From Candidatus Zixiibacteriota bacterium (GTDB lineage: Bacteria > Zixibacteria > MSB-5A5 > UBA10806 > 4484-95): a DNA stretch of 64,000 nucleotides. The translations under genes and the position numbers were made by a program. Location: positions 62,001-126,000 of the forward strand of contig JAAEQD010000402.1 in NCBI GenBank assembly GCA_024231855.1. The letters are read 5' to 3'. Each line of letters opens with the position of its first letter. Within the stretch, counting starts at the first letter, position 1. This document shows, piece by piece, positions 7,860 to 16,919 of this stretch. The notes below the pieces were generated by a model, which had not been told where the DNA came from, did not search any database, and saw only the letters and a list, made by a program, of their open reading frames with translations.

Positions 7860-10184
7860 ATGGCAAAGAAATTAAATGATTTATCCGAGTTGTTTGTCAA
7901 TAGCTTAACTAAAAGCTGTAATTATATCTTCGATTTCAAAGTTTTTGAAAGCGTTTCTGCCACTGCCAAGTTGAGATCTATGTGGGAAATTCTTAGAGAT
8001 AAGGACATTAAAAAAAATATTGAATTACTGAAAGAGGATATTGAGGAAATAATTAATAATCCGAAAAAGGAAAAATCATCAACACTGAATTACTTCATCA
8101 ATAAAAATAGAGCATGTATTCCAATATCAAAGAATTATCCTGGCGAGAAGGCTTTATGCCTGTTTTGGTTTTATACGATAGATAATAATGAAGCGGAAAA
8201 TGCGAGTAATTATTATTGCTATCCCGGCAAAGAATTTATTTATATCAAGGAGGGACGCGTTGATTTTTGTACAATCGGTGACAATATTCGACTAAGTAAG
8301 GGTGAAACACTATATTATAATAGTTTGATTCCTCATAAGTTTTCGGATACCACCAATGATTTTGAAGCGATCGTCCTTATAGATTCCGATTCTACTATTG
8401 CCAATATAAACGAAAGTATATTCAATTCCAGAATTATTAATAAGGAATCTAAGACCATAGAACGACTATGGGGGCATGAACTGGCCGAAGCCGCGATGGT
8501 ATCTGAAGAAAATTCAACATATTATAAATTTGAAATTCTTTTTGAGGAATTTAAAAGAGAATATAATGACATTATTGCTGAAATAATAAAGAAGTTTGAT
8601 AACGATGAAATTGACTTGGATTGGGATGAAATTATAGGTAAACAATTATCTAATAAAAAAGACAGCTTTAATGGCGATCGGGATAAAATTATCGAAAGGT
8701 TCTATGAACAATACGATCTGTCAAATCTCCAGCCGGTAATTATGCCATCGGTATTGAATTATTACGCTGATAAACAAAGAAAGAAGTTCCCACTCGATGA
8801 TTTTAAATTCGATAGCTTGTTTAAATACATAAACACTAATGTTAATATCGATAATTTACTTGAGGAGATAAATGAAGACGATAAAATCGAACCAAAAGTC
8901 TCCTCGACGGAATGGAATGAAATTGTTACTAAGGCTTTGAATGATACTCCTATTAAGCAGATGGATTATCGATTAAGCGCGATATTTCATAAATCAATGG
9001 AATATATCAGAGAAAAACATCCATATGATCTAATAGTAGATCAAAAATCTTTAAATATTTTTATTGAAAAATACCTTTGGCTTCAGAATCAATATTTAAA
9101 CCGCATGTTTATCACATTGAGAAAAAATAAGGGATTCACTTATAGGAATCTGCAGACATATATAGGCAAATCTTTAGGAACCTGGTCTTCGATGGAGGCA
9201 AATAGCATAATGCTGCCGTTTATTAAAAATGTCGAGGACGTGTACAAGTATTTTTATCATTTCTTGAAAATTCCGCCAAGGGAATTTATCCCGTTGCCTC
9301 TTATAGACAAAGAGTATTGTGAACATTGGAAAGAAAAGGACATTACCAAAAAAAATATCTCAAATGCGTTAAGAATTCCACATGACAGTAAACACGCAGC
9401 GTATATAAACCTTCATTCCAGAATTTCCAGTACTAATGCTCAGATATATTATGTGATATTAACGCCGGCTGATGATGAATCTTGTAATCCAATTTCCCAT
9501 CACGATCAGGATGAGATTGATATTATTATCAAGGGAGAGATAACATGTCATTCTGAAAGGAGGGATAAGAAGGATAAGAAGCATGGCGGGACAATCTTGT
9601 ATGCTGGTGATGTTATAATGATCCCACACAATGAGCCCCACGAGTGGAAGGTATCCGAAGGTGAGGCTCATATTATTACAATAATTTTACCCTATTCTCA
9701 AATCCACCATATGTATAATCTGCAAAAAGACATGGAGTTCAGATTATTATCCAAAGCGGATGAAATAATAAATGAAGAATTAACCATTGCCGATTTAAAT
9801 ACGGATCTTACGAGAAATCATGTCCTTGCGATAAAAAAAGGAGCTTTCGACAAATTTGTGAAAAAGAGTGTATCGAATGAGATTGTTGAGGAAATACCCA
9901 AGGGTTTTTATGTAACTTATAATGATATAAAAGAGTATTACCTTATAAAGCTTAAAGATCTAAAGAATTTAGAAAACAATACAGGTTTCCTAAAAGAAGA
10001 GAAAAACTATAAGTTGTTTGAAAAAGGCAATTTTCACTATATTAAAATTGAACCTTCTGACAAATCCAGCAATCAAGATAAAGACATAGACGTAAATTTC
10101 TTCTCTAAATTTAAAACGGATAAGGATTTTATTGTTGTCAGGAATCATAATATTAAAATTCTCAAAGAATTGAGTCATCAATGA
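7860..10184 (+). CDS. Double-cupin protein with a central helix-turn-helix
   Basis: Cytoplasmic protein of 774 residues that I cannot match to a named family. An N-terminal cupin-like beta-barrel lies at about 115-175 (EFIYIKEGRVDF, later KGETLYYNSLIPHKF) and lacks the usual HxH metal pair. A Lys/Asp/Glu-rich helical linker follows. A Cro/XRE-like HTH lies at about 415-455 (TLRKNKGFTYRNLQTYIG). A better cupin at about 515-615 has HHDQDEID, a GD turn and IPHNEPHEW, which could bind metal. XRE-cupin regulators are known, but two cupins around the HTH in so long a protein is unusual. The stop overlaps the next start by 4 bases (ATGA), so the two are translationally coupled. The ribosome binding site is weak (AGCAGG). 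A ligand-sensing regulator is the likeliest role; an enzyme is possible. Confidence 0.7.
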   Translation: MAKKLNDLSELFVNSLTKSCNYIFDFKVFESVSATAKLRSMWEILRDKDIKKNIELLKEDIEEIINNPKKEKSSTLNYFINKNRACIPISKNYPGEKALCLFWFYTIDNNEAENASNYYCYPGKEFIYIKEGRVDFCTIGDNIRLSKGETLYYNSLIPHKFSDTTNDFEAIVLIDSDSTIANINESIFNSRIINKESKTIERLWGHELAEAAMVSEENSTYYKFEILFEEFKREYNDIIAEIIKKFDNDEIDLDWDEIIGKQLSNKKDSFNGDRDKIIERFYEQYDLSNLQPVIMPSVLNYYADKQRKKFPLDDFKFDSLFKYINTNVNIDNLLEEINEDDKIEPKVSSTEWNEIVTKALNDTPIKQMDYRLSAIFHKSMEYIREKHPYDLIVDQKSLNIFIEKYLWLQNQYLNRMFITLRKNKGFTYRNLQTYIGKSLGTWSSMEANSIMLPFIKNVEDVYKYFYHFLKIPPREFIPLPLIDKEYCEHWKEKDITKKNISNALRIPHDSKHAAYINLHSRISSTNAQIYYVILTPADDESCNPISHHDQDEIDIIIKGEITCHSERRDKKDKKHGGTILYAGDVIMIPHNEPHEWKVSEGEAHIITIILPYSQIHHMYNLQKDMEFRLLSKADEIINEELTIADLNTDLTRNHVLAIKKGAFDKFVKKSVSNEIVEEIPKGFYVTYNDIKEYYLIKLKDLKNLENNTGFLKEEKNYKLFEKGNFHYIKIEPSDKSSNQDKDIDVNFFSKFKTDKDFIVVRNHNIKILKELSHQ

Positions 10185-11788
10185 GCACAATTGATTTTAA
10201 TAATATTAGATGTGTTATTTTCGATTTGGATGACACATTATGGAAGGGTGAGATTCATGACGGTCTGACAAATATTTCTCTTAGATACTGGGTTAATAAT
10301 GTTTTGGATTTTCTTGATAAAAGGGGCATTTTGTTATCTATTGCCAGTAAGAATTATGAAGAAGATATCAGTCCGGCGTTAAGCAAATATAATATAACGA
10401 AATATTTTCTGTATCCGCGCATAAATTGGCAACCGAAATCAATGAGTGTAAATGAAATTATGCATACATTAAATTTACTGCCTGAATCTATTTTATTTAT
10501 TGATAATGACGAATTCGAACGCGAAGAAGTTAGATATAACATACCCGGTATAAATACTATGGATCCTATTGATATCGAGAATTTGCTAAACAGTGAGGTT
10601 CTTAATAAAAAGCCGGTAACTAAAGAATCCTTGAGTAGAAGAAAAATGTATATGGAGAATGAATCCCGAAATAGATTCAGGAGCCAGTTTTCTCATAATG
10701 AATATATTGAATATTTAAAAAGCTGCCGGGTACATGTTCTATTAAAAACACCGAATGAAAATGAAACATTGAGGATATGGGAGCTTTATAACAGAACTAA
10801 TAGGCTGAATTTTTGCAAAACTAATTATAATATAGAACAGGTTTACAATTTAGTGCTAAATTCCTCCAGGGATTTTGAGGGTAATGATATATTTAAAATA
10901 ATAAAAATTACCGATAAATTCGGGTCATATGGCGTTAGCGGCCTGGTCAATATGAAAAGAGTCAGCCACAAATGGTTTATTAAAGATTTATTGTTCAGCT
11001 GTAGAGCCCAGGGCAAGGGTGTAGAATTTGCGACTATATCTTATATTTTAAAAAAAGCCATAGAACTGAATATTAATGACGTGGTTAGTTTCTTTGCCAA
11101 AACACAATATAACAAGCACCTGATTGATATATACCCCAAAATAGGTTTTAAAAAAATCAACTGTCATGAAAATGTCATTGAATATATTCACACGTTAGAA
11201 GAAATTAAGACTGATTATGATGATGTTATAATAATACGCGAGACGGATCAAGCTGATTGCTGGTCCCCAACCGGAATACCTCTGATCAAAGACGCCGTAT
11301 TAGAATGGTTAAATAAATACTCGAGAGATGATAAATTAATTTTAAATATTGGTTCAGGCTGGGATGATGTGTTGGGCGAAGAGTGGGAGGAAAATTTACA
11401 GGATAAATCCACGCCTAAGCAAATAGTAAATTTAGATATTAAATCGTACAAACGTACGGATATTGTTGCGGACGCGGGAAATTTAAAACATCATTTCAGC
11501 GATAACAGTGTAGATATTATTCTGTGTCTGGATGTCTTAGAACATTCAAAAAGACCTTGGAAAATTGCGGAAGAAATTACGAGAGTACTCAAGTCAAAGG
11601 GAGTGGTAATTTGTAGTGTACCAAGCAATAATATTCCTCATCATCCGTACCCTATAGATTGGTGGCGTTTTACTCATGAGGGGATATTGGGTTTATTCGG
11701 GCTGTGTGGATTATCAATTCTCCATTCTCGCGTAATGGGGGATTCATATTTGCCCAGTCGAGTTTGCTTAATAGCTCAGAAATCGTAA
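10181..11788 (+). CDS. FkbH-like HAD-IIIC/GNAT protein fused to a SAM methyltransferase
   Basis: A 535-residue three-part protein. Residues 1-140 are a HAD-IIIC domain with the nucleophile motif FDLDDTLWKG and LFIDNDEFER. Residues ~165-330 are the GNAT-like half typical of FkbH proteins (ELYNRTNRLNFCKTNYN). Residues ~365-535 are a class I methyltransferase (LNIGSGWDD, IILCLDVLEHSKRPW, then a GVVICSVP strand). FkbH enzymes take a glyceryl group from 1,3-bisphosphoglycerate, dephosphorylate it and load it on an acyl carrier protein. No carrier protein or polyketide/peptide synthase is visible here. It overlaps the upstream gene by ATGA and is followed 52 bases later by an ABC importer. The methyltransferase fusion suggests the product or its carrier is methylated; the substrate is unknown. 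Confidence 0.82.
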   Translation: MSTIDFNNIRCVIFDLDDTLWKGEIHDGLTNISLRYWVNNVLDFLDKRGILLSIASKNYEEDISPALSKYNITKYFLYPRINWQPKSMSVNEIMHTLNLLPESILFIDNDEFEREEVRYNIPGINTMDPIDIENLLNSEVLNKKPVTKESLSRRKMYMENESRNRFRSQFSHNEYIEYLKSCRVHVLLKTPNENETLRIWELYNRTNRLNFCKTNYNIEQVYNLVLNSSRDFEGNDIFKIIKITDKFGSYGVSGLVNMKRVSHKWFIKDLLFSCRAQGKGVEFATISYILKKAIELNINDVVSFFAKTQYNKHLIDIYPKIGFKKINCHENVIEYIHTLEEIKTDYDDVIIIRETDQADCWSPTGIPLIKDAVLEWLNKYSRDDKLILNIGSGWDDVLGEEWEENLQDKSTPKQIVNLDIKSYKRTDIVADAGNLKHHFSDNSVDIILCLDVLEHSKRPWKIAEEITRVLKSKGVVICSVPSNNIPHHPYPIDWWRFTHEGILGLFGLCGLSILHSRVMGDSYLPSRVCLIAQKS

Positions 11789-11840
11789 TGAAATAACTAA
11801 CTTATTTAAAGTTTAATAAATAACTTGAAAGGAGTGAACT

Positions 11841-13166
11841 ATGTTTTCCAAGTTGAATCATCCGCTATTCGGGACAATTTTATTTTTACTTGCGCCTCTG
11901 GTTTTATTCTCTTGTAGCGAGGATAAGGAATATATTACCCTTCTATCCACCGAAACCGACCCTAAATCTGTTGAAATTATCAGTATAGTAATCTCAGAGT
12001 TCGAGGCAGAGTACCCGGAGATTGAGGTGAAAGCAGAATTTCTTGGATTTGAGGCTTTATATCCCAAGATTGTTTCCGGCATTGCCAGTAACAATCCACC
12101 TGATGTAATCGGAATTCAAAGCAATGAAACTGTTGCTTTAGCTGTAAGGAATCAGTTGGAGCCTGTTACAGATATTATTAATTCGCTGGGCGCTGATGAC
12201 TGGATACAAAGCAGCCTAGTTAAATATAAAGGAGAAGATTGGTATGTGCCTTATGCGGTGGCAGTGTTGAGCTTATACACGAGAACTGATTTGCTGGAAA
12301 AATACGATATGACGGTACCTGAAACCTGGCCGGAGTTTTTAGAATTCTGTAAAAAACTTACATTAGATACGGATAACGATGGAGTAATAGATATTTATGG
12401 TACCGCCATTCCATTAGGAAATGGCCAAGCGACCGTGAATTTCTTCCTGACTCAATTATATTCAAATGATGGAAGCATATTTGACGCAGACAATAATCTA
12501 ATTATTGATAAAAAGCCCAACAGCGATAAAGTTAAAGAAACGATTCTTTTTCTTAAGGAATTGTCAAAATACGCTCCTCCCGGATGTTTAAATTATGAAT
12601 GGAAAGACTTAACAAACGCCTACTATTCACATAATGTCGCAACAACATATTATGCAGCTCGCGTATTAACACTAGTAACTCAGTTTGCCCCCGATCTTGA
12701 CAGTCTAACTGAAGCAGCGATATATCCATATTCTAAACATGCCGCGCCGGCCCTCTTTGGAGATGGTTGGGCCATTACTAAAGGCACAAAACACATAAAT
12801 CTAGCTAAAGAGTTAATCAAAAGACTAGTTACTGGCAAGCATTATATTGAGTTTTTACATACAGTACCTATGCATCTTACTCCCCCAAGAAAATCGTTGG
12901 TGAACTCTCCAGAATATCTTGACAATGATCTCATTAAGAGGCATCAAACCACGCTGAAAGTTATTGAAGAAGTCCTTCCAAAAACCAGAAGTTTTATAAC
13001 TGAGCACGGTCACTTGAATCCATATGCCGGCGAAATTATGAAATCTCAGATCATTGAAGAAATGATTCAAAATGTGATAGCTAATGACATGGATCTCGAT
13101 AAAGCTATATCTGTCGCTGCTGGAAAAATCAGGGAATTGATGCGAAATTTGGATAGTATTAGATAA
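11841..13166 (+). CDS. ABC transporter substrate-binding lipoprotein (family 1, sugar-type)
   Basis: Lipid-anchored binding protein of 441 residues for an importer. The signal ends in a lipobox (LVLFSC, Cys at about 25). The mature part has the family-1 pattern: ISEFEAEYPEIEV, YPKIVSGIASNNPPDVI, WYVPYAVAVLSLYTRTDLLEKY, PETWPEFLEFCKKL and ALFGDGWAITKGTKH. GAAAGGAG seven bases upstream sets the start. This is the maltose/oligosaccharide/glycerol-phosphate type of binding protein (CUT1 systems). Both permeases and the ATPase follow. The ligand is not readable from the sequence, but synteny with the FkbH fusion suggests a sugar- or glycerate-related compound. Confidence 0.9.
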   Translation: MFSKLNHPLFGTILFLLAPLVLFSCSEDKEYITLLSTETDPKSVEIISIVISEFEAEYPEIEVKAEFLGFEALYPKIVSGIASNNPPDVIGIQSNETVALAVRNQLEPVTDIINSLGADDWIQSSLVKYKGEDWYVPYAVAVLSLYTRTDLLEKYDMTVPETWPEFLEFCKKLTLDTDNDGVIDIYGTAIPLGNGQATVNFFLTQLYSNDGSIFDADNNLIIDKKPNSDKVKETILFLKELSKYAPPGCLNYEWKDLTNAYYSHNVATTYYAARVLTLVTQFAPDLDSLTEAAIYPYSKHAAPALFGDGWAITKGTKHINLAKELIKRLVTGKHYIEFLHTVPMHLTPPRKSLVNSPEYLDNDLIKRHQTTLKVIEEVLPKTRSFITEHGHLNPYAGEIMKSQIIEEMIQNVIANDMDLDKAISVAAGKIRELMRNLDSIR

Positions 13167-13234
13167 TATAATTATCTGGAGATGTATTGTTTAAAAGCAA
13201 TTTTTAAGAGATGAAGGGAAATTAAGCTAGCATA

Positions 13235-13249
13235 ATAGCATTTTGCTAT
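13235..13249 (+). promoter_or_regulatory. Hairpin occluding the first permease start codon
   Basis: ATAGCA (13235-13240) and TGCTAT (13244-13249) pair around TTT and include the first two bases of the ATG at 13248. The nearest purine-rich ribosome site, GAAGGGAA at 13213-13220, is unusually far upstream. The fold could lower permease translation relative to the binding protein, as CUT1 operons usually need excess binding protein. Confidence 0.35.
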
Positions 13250-14141
13250 GAGCATTATAGGACGTATTTTAAAACGGCCAGAGGTTTTATTTGCCCCAAT
13301 TGTGATCGTATTCGTTGTGGTATTTATAATTCCCTTTATTTCTACAATTTACTATAGTTTGACCGATCGAGATGCCCTTATTCCCGATAAATCAAAATAT
13401 GTCGGGTTGGCAAATTACGAAAAGACAATTCAAGATAACATGTTTTGGAATTCTATTATAAGGGGGGCAGTCTATTCAATTGTCTCTGCAGGTTTTCAAA
13501 CATTTATAGGATTAGTTTTCGCATTACTACTACAATCACGTATGCCAGGTAGGGCTTTAATGAAGATAGCAGTGCTCTTGCCCTATTTTATACCAACTAT
13601 TGTAGTAGCGACACTTTGGCGATATTTGTTTGATGATTCATATGGATTAATAAATTTGATATTACTGAAACTAAATATCATTAGCGATAAAATCGCCTGG
13701 TTAGCAAATCCAAGCACTTCGCTTTTATCGGCAATAGTTATGGGAACCTGGGAGTTTATGCCATTTGCGTTTATAATATTTTTGGCGGCTTTATCAAGGA
13801 TACCTTTAGACATTTATTACGCGGCAATGGTTGATGGGGCGTCTAGATGGCGTTGTTTCTGGGATATGACACTACCATATCTAAAGAAGACTATAGTTTT
13901 AGTTTTTTTCTTTAGGGCAATATGGATGTTTAACAAATTCGATGTAATATGGTTATTGACGAAAGGTGGGCCCTTACATTCGTCTGAGCATCTGCCAATA
14001 TATATATATATAAATGCTTTTTTTAGATATCAGTTTGGACTTGGCTCGTGTATGGCTATGATAACATTCATTATGTTAGTTGTTTTAAGTGCTGCTTATA
14101 TGTCAATTCTAAAACCAGAACCAACGCAGAAAAAACTATGA
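13248..14141 (+). CDS. ABC sugar transporter permease, MalF/UgpA type
   Basis: Inner-membrane permease of 297 residues with about six hydrophobic helices. It opens MSIIGRILKRPEVLFAPIV and carries the EAA-type cytoplasmic loop (YYAAMVDGASRWRCFWDMTLP at about 193-212), which docks on the ATPase. The short N-terminus, without the large periplasmic insert of E. coli MalF, is normal for CUT1 permeases. An in-frame TAG four codons before the ATG rules out an earlier start. It overlaps the second permease by ATGA and lies 81 bases after the binding-protein gene. Confidence 0.92.
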   Translation: MSIIGRILKRPEVLFAPIVIVFVVVFIIPFISTIYYSLTDRDALIPDKSKYVGLANYEKTIQDNMFWNSIIRGAVYSIVSAGFQTFIGLVFALLLQSRMPGRALMKIAVLLPYFIPTIVVATLWRYLFDDSYGLINLILLKLNIISDKIAWLANPSTSLLSAIVMGTWEFMPFAFIIFLAALSRIPLDIYYAAMVDGASRWRCFWDMTLPYLKKTIVLVFFFRAIWMFNKFDVIWLLTKGGPLHSSEHLPIYIYINAFFRYQFGLGSCMAMITFIMLVVLSAAYMSILKPEPTQKKL

Positions 14142-14971
14142 TACGTGTGAATTCTAAATTTAAATTCGGTATTTCGGTTATTATAATAGCATTGTATCTT
14201 TTACCTCTTTATTGGCTAGCTATATCATCATTTAGGCCAGTTGAAGAGCTTTTTAGTAAGACTTATAGTTTTCTGCCGCAAAAAATTACATTGATAAATT
14301 ATAAGGGATTGTTTGATGATTTGCAATTTTTAACTTACATTAAAAACAGCTTGATAGTTAGCGTAAGTTCTGTCATTATTACATTATTATTAGCTATCCC
14401 AGGTTCATATTATCTAGCTAGATATGATATTAAATGGCAAAAATTACTAATTAAACTTGCATTGTTTACCTATATGATGCCGTCAATAATTTTTGTAATC
14501 CCCTATTTTGAACTTATGAATACCTTAAATTTAGATAATAAATTAGTAGCTTTAGTATTAACATATTTATCATTTACCCTTCCCTTTTCTTTTTGGTTTT
14601 TGTGGAACTACTTTTCATCATTCCCATTCGTTTTAGAGGAGGCAGCTATGATAGATGGGGCGAGTAGGTTCAACGCATTTTTTAGTGTTACCCTACCTCT
14701 ATCAATTCCCGGAATGATTGCTATAGGATTATTTACATTTATTCTCTCGTGGAATGAGTTTTTATTTGCCAGTGTATTTCTTTCTGAAAACTCAAATTTT
14801 ACTATTCCTGTTGGAGTATCAACTTACCTTGAGGCGACCGCTATTAATTGGCCACGGCTGATGGCAGCTTCAATGGTTATACTATTACCGGCATTTCTTG
14901 TTTATGTCTTTTTTCACAAGTATTTATTAAAGGGTTTTGGAGCGCATACTATAACAGTCAATGGGGAATAA
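14138..14971 (+). CDS. ABC sugar transporter permease, MalG/UgpE type
   Basis: Second inner-membrane permease, 277 residues, starting MIRVNSKFKFGISVIIIALY. It has about six membrane helices and the MalG-type EAA loop LEEAAMIDGASRFNAFFSVTLP. The ATG at 14138 overlaps the preceding stop by 4 bases, so translational coupling decides the start; a longer open frame begins at 14048 inside the upstream gene and is not credible. It forms the heterodimeric pore with the gene before it, and the ATPase follows after two bases. Confidence 0.92.
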   Translation: MIRVNSKFKFGISVIIIALYLLPLYWLAISSFRPVEELFSKTYSFLPQKITLINYKGLFDDLQFLTYIKNSLIVSVSSVIITLLLAIPGSYYLARYDIKWQKLLIKLALFTYMMPSIIFVIPYFELMNTLNLDNKLVALVLTYLSFTLPFSFWFLWNYFSSFPFVLEEAAMIDGASRFNAFFSVTLPLSIPGMIAIGLFTFILSWNEFLFASVFLSENSNFTIPVGVSTYLEATAINWPRLMAASMVILLPAFLVYVFFHKYLLKGFGAHTITVNGE

Positions 14972-14973
14972 AT

Positions 14974-16065
14974 ATGTCTGATCATATAAAAATCGAAAAC
15001 TTATCAAAATTATATGATAAAATATTAGCAGTAAACAAAGTCTCTTTTGATGTAAAAAAGGGCGAAACATTAGCAATTGTCGGCCCTTCTGGATGTGGCA
15101 AAACTACTCTCTTAAGATTGATCGCTGGACTTGTTAAACCAACTGAAGGTAAGATTTTATTTCATGGAGAATGTGTGAATAATTGGGAACCTCGCAAGAG
15201 AAATATTGCGATGGTTTTTCAGAACTACGCATTATATCCTCATAAAACAATCCGAGAAAATCTTGAATATCCCTTGAAACTAAGAAATATACCCCGAATT
15301 GAAATCAATGATAAAGTTTTGGAAATATCTCATAAACTTTTGATAAACTCTCTTCTTGAAAAGAAGCCTTCAGAGCTTTCGGGAGGACAGCAACAGAGGG
15401 CGGCATTAGGCAGGGCCATTATAAGACAAACAGATTTATTTTTATTCGATGAGCCATTAAGCAACCTTGATGCGCAGCTTCGCGATTCAATGAGAATTGA
15501 ATTAAAAAAGATAATTGCTGATTTAGGAGTGACCAGTCTTTATGTTACTCATGATCAACAAGAAGCAATAGCTTTGGGCGATCTTGTACTTGTAATGAAT
15601 GATGGCGAAATACAGCAAATTGATACATCGTCCAATATATTTTTCCAACCCGATAATATCTTTACTGCTAAGTTTTTTGGGCGTCCCGAAATGAATATTT
15701 TAAGAAATATCGTATTTAATTCTGATGATATGCAAATAGAAATTAGTAAGTCTGTTCAAATTAAACTTGAATCAGATTCGGGTATATTATCTGGCCAGTA
15801 TGATATTGGCATCAGGCCTTCAGATATATTTATTGAAGATATCGAAAGAAGATTAACATATTTGGGAGAATTTATAGTTGAGTTTATTGAAAACAATATA
15901 ACTTATAATATTGTAGAGTGTTCAAATGATAACACCAAATTAAAACTTTTAACCAATGAAAAGCCTAAATTAAAATCACTTATTAGTCTATATATAGATC
16001 CTAAGAAAATACATATCTTTTCTAGCGAAACGGGGAATAGAATTCCTACCGCAATATTCTCATAG
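14974..16065 (+). CDS. ABC sugar transporter ATP-binding protein, MalK/UgpC type
   Basis: Cytoplasmic ATPase of 363 residues driving the importer. Walker A is GPSGCGKTT, the Q-loop region VFQNYALYPHKT, the signature LSGGQQQRAALGRA, Walker B LFLFDEPLSNLDAQ and the switch His YVTHDQQE. The last ~120 residues form a TOBE-like regulatory part with IRPSDIFIED, shorter and more diverged than in MalK. The ATG at 14974, two bases after the previous stop with GGGGAA before it, is chosen over a longer frame that starts at 14848 inside the permease gene. This closes the operon; no clear intrinsic terminator follows before the convergent gene ending at 16130. Confidence 0.93.
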   Translation: MSDHIKIENLSKLYDKILAVNKVSFDVKKGETLAIVGPSGCGKTTLLRLIAGLVKPTEGKILFHGECVNNWEPRKRNIAMVFQNYALYPHKTIRENLEYPLKLRNIPRIEINDKVLEISHKLLINSLLEKKPSELSGGQQQRAALGRAIIRQTDLFLFDEPLSNLDAQLRDSMRIELKKIIADLGVTSLYVTHDQQEAIALGDLVLVMNDGEIQQIDTSSNIFFQPDNIFTAKFFGRPEMNILRNIVFNSDDMQIEISKSVQIKLESDSGILSGQYDIGIRPSDIFIEDIERRLTYLGEFIVEFIENNITYNIVECSNDNTKLKLLTNEKPKLKSLISLYIDPKKIHIFSSETGNRIPTAIFS

Positions 16066-16129
16066 GCTAAAAGGTTTTACTAATTCTTATAACAGTTAAA
16101 TAGATCCACTACAGATTAAAAAAGATATT

Positions 16130-16492
16130 CTATAATCCGGTATGGTATTCCCCACAAAGTGATTCGAGCCCCTCTTTGACAAGCAGAACACTTACGAACC
16201 AAGAAGACACCCAAATTTCATGCTTTGAAATAATACATGAGATGGTTTTTACCAATTGAACTTGGCGTTCTGATGTCATTGGTAATTTTATCGATTTAAT
16301 TATAATGTTATCCTTGCATAGGATTATTGCTAGCTCTTTTTTCCTCGAAAGATACCAATACTCTGCAGAATTGATAAGTTCTTCCTCGGTTTGTTTAGCC
16401 TGGAAATCAGCATTTAAATCAATACCAATCTTTAAGAGCAGGTCGGTTCTGTCTTCATTTAATAGCAATATTATCTCTTCGTCGGTCTTCAT
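16130..16492 (-). CDS. Hypothetical protein (120 aa)
   Basis: Unrecognised 120-residue soluble protein. It starts with an acidic helical part (MKTDEEIILLLNEDRTDLLL) and ends in a more hydrophobic segment (ISKHEIWVSSWFVSVLLVKEG). It faces the ABC operon convergently, and both lie in AT-rich DNA. The ribosome site is weak. An overlapping plus-strand frame at 16305-16685 is hydrophobic and poorly started, so I prefer this one. No function can be proposed. Confidence 0.5.
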   Translation of the reverse strand: MKTDEEIILLLNEDRTDLLLKIGIDLNADFQAKQTEEELINSAEYWYLSRKKELAIILCKDNIIIKSIKLPMTSERQVQLVKTISCIISKHEIWVSSWFVSVLLVKEGLESLCGEYHTGL

Positions 16493-16919
16493 TGATACTC
16501 TGCGTTATATTTTTTCAATTAATCCCCATATTGTTTTGTTAGTTGATTTTGATCTACTTTTCCCTCATTATTATTGTTTTAATTATAACATAATATACAT
16601 TAAATATCAACTATTAAAAATAATATTCATAGCACTAATACGAATATTCAAGATGAATGGTACTATAATTATACTATATAATTAAGCACACATATCATTA
16701 TCTTTTTAATGACGCTAAACATGTTTCATTTTTCGAAGATACTCTCATTTGTTAATATCAGTGATAATTGCGATAATTATATAACCATCATTTTCAGCGA
16801 AACTTAACTTCTATAAAATGGCTTAGCCTTGCATTCTTGATAATTACATACTATTTCAACTTCATGATTTTCATCTAGCGAAAGAAGCTCTTTTTACATG
16901 TTAATATAAATATTTATAT
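16493..16919. other. AT-rich intergenic region
   Basis: Very AT-rich stretch between two leftward genes. I see no gene, RNA or clear terminator in it. Confidence 0.5.

Noticed and set aside
14048-14137. Longer N-terminus for the second permease
   Set aside because: It would lie inside the first permease gene; the ATGA overlap start at 14138 is far better supported.
16305-16685. 126-residue plus-strand frame overlapping the 120-aa hypothetical gene
   Set aside because: Poor start, low-complexity hydrophobic translation and extends into non-coding AT-rich DNA.
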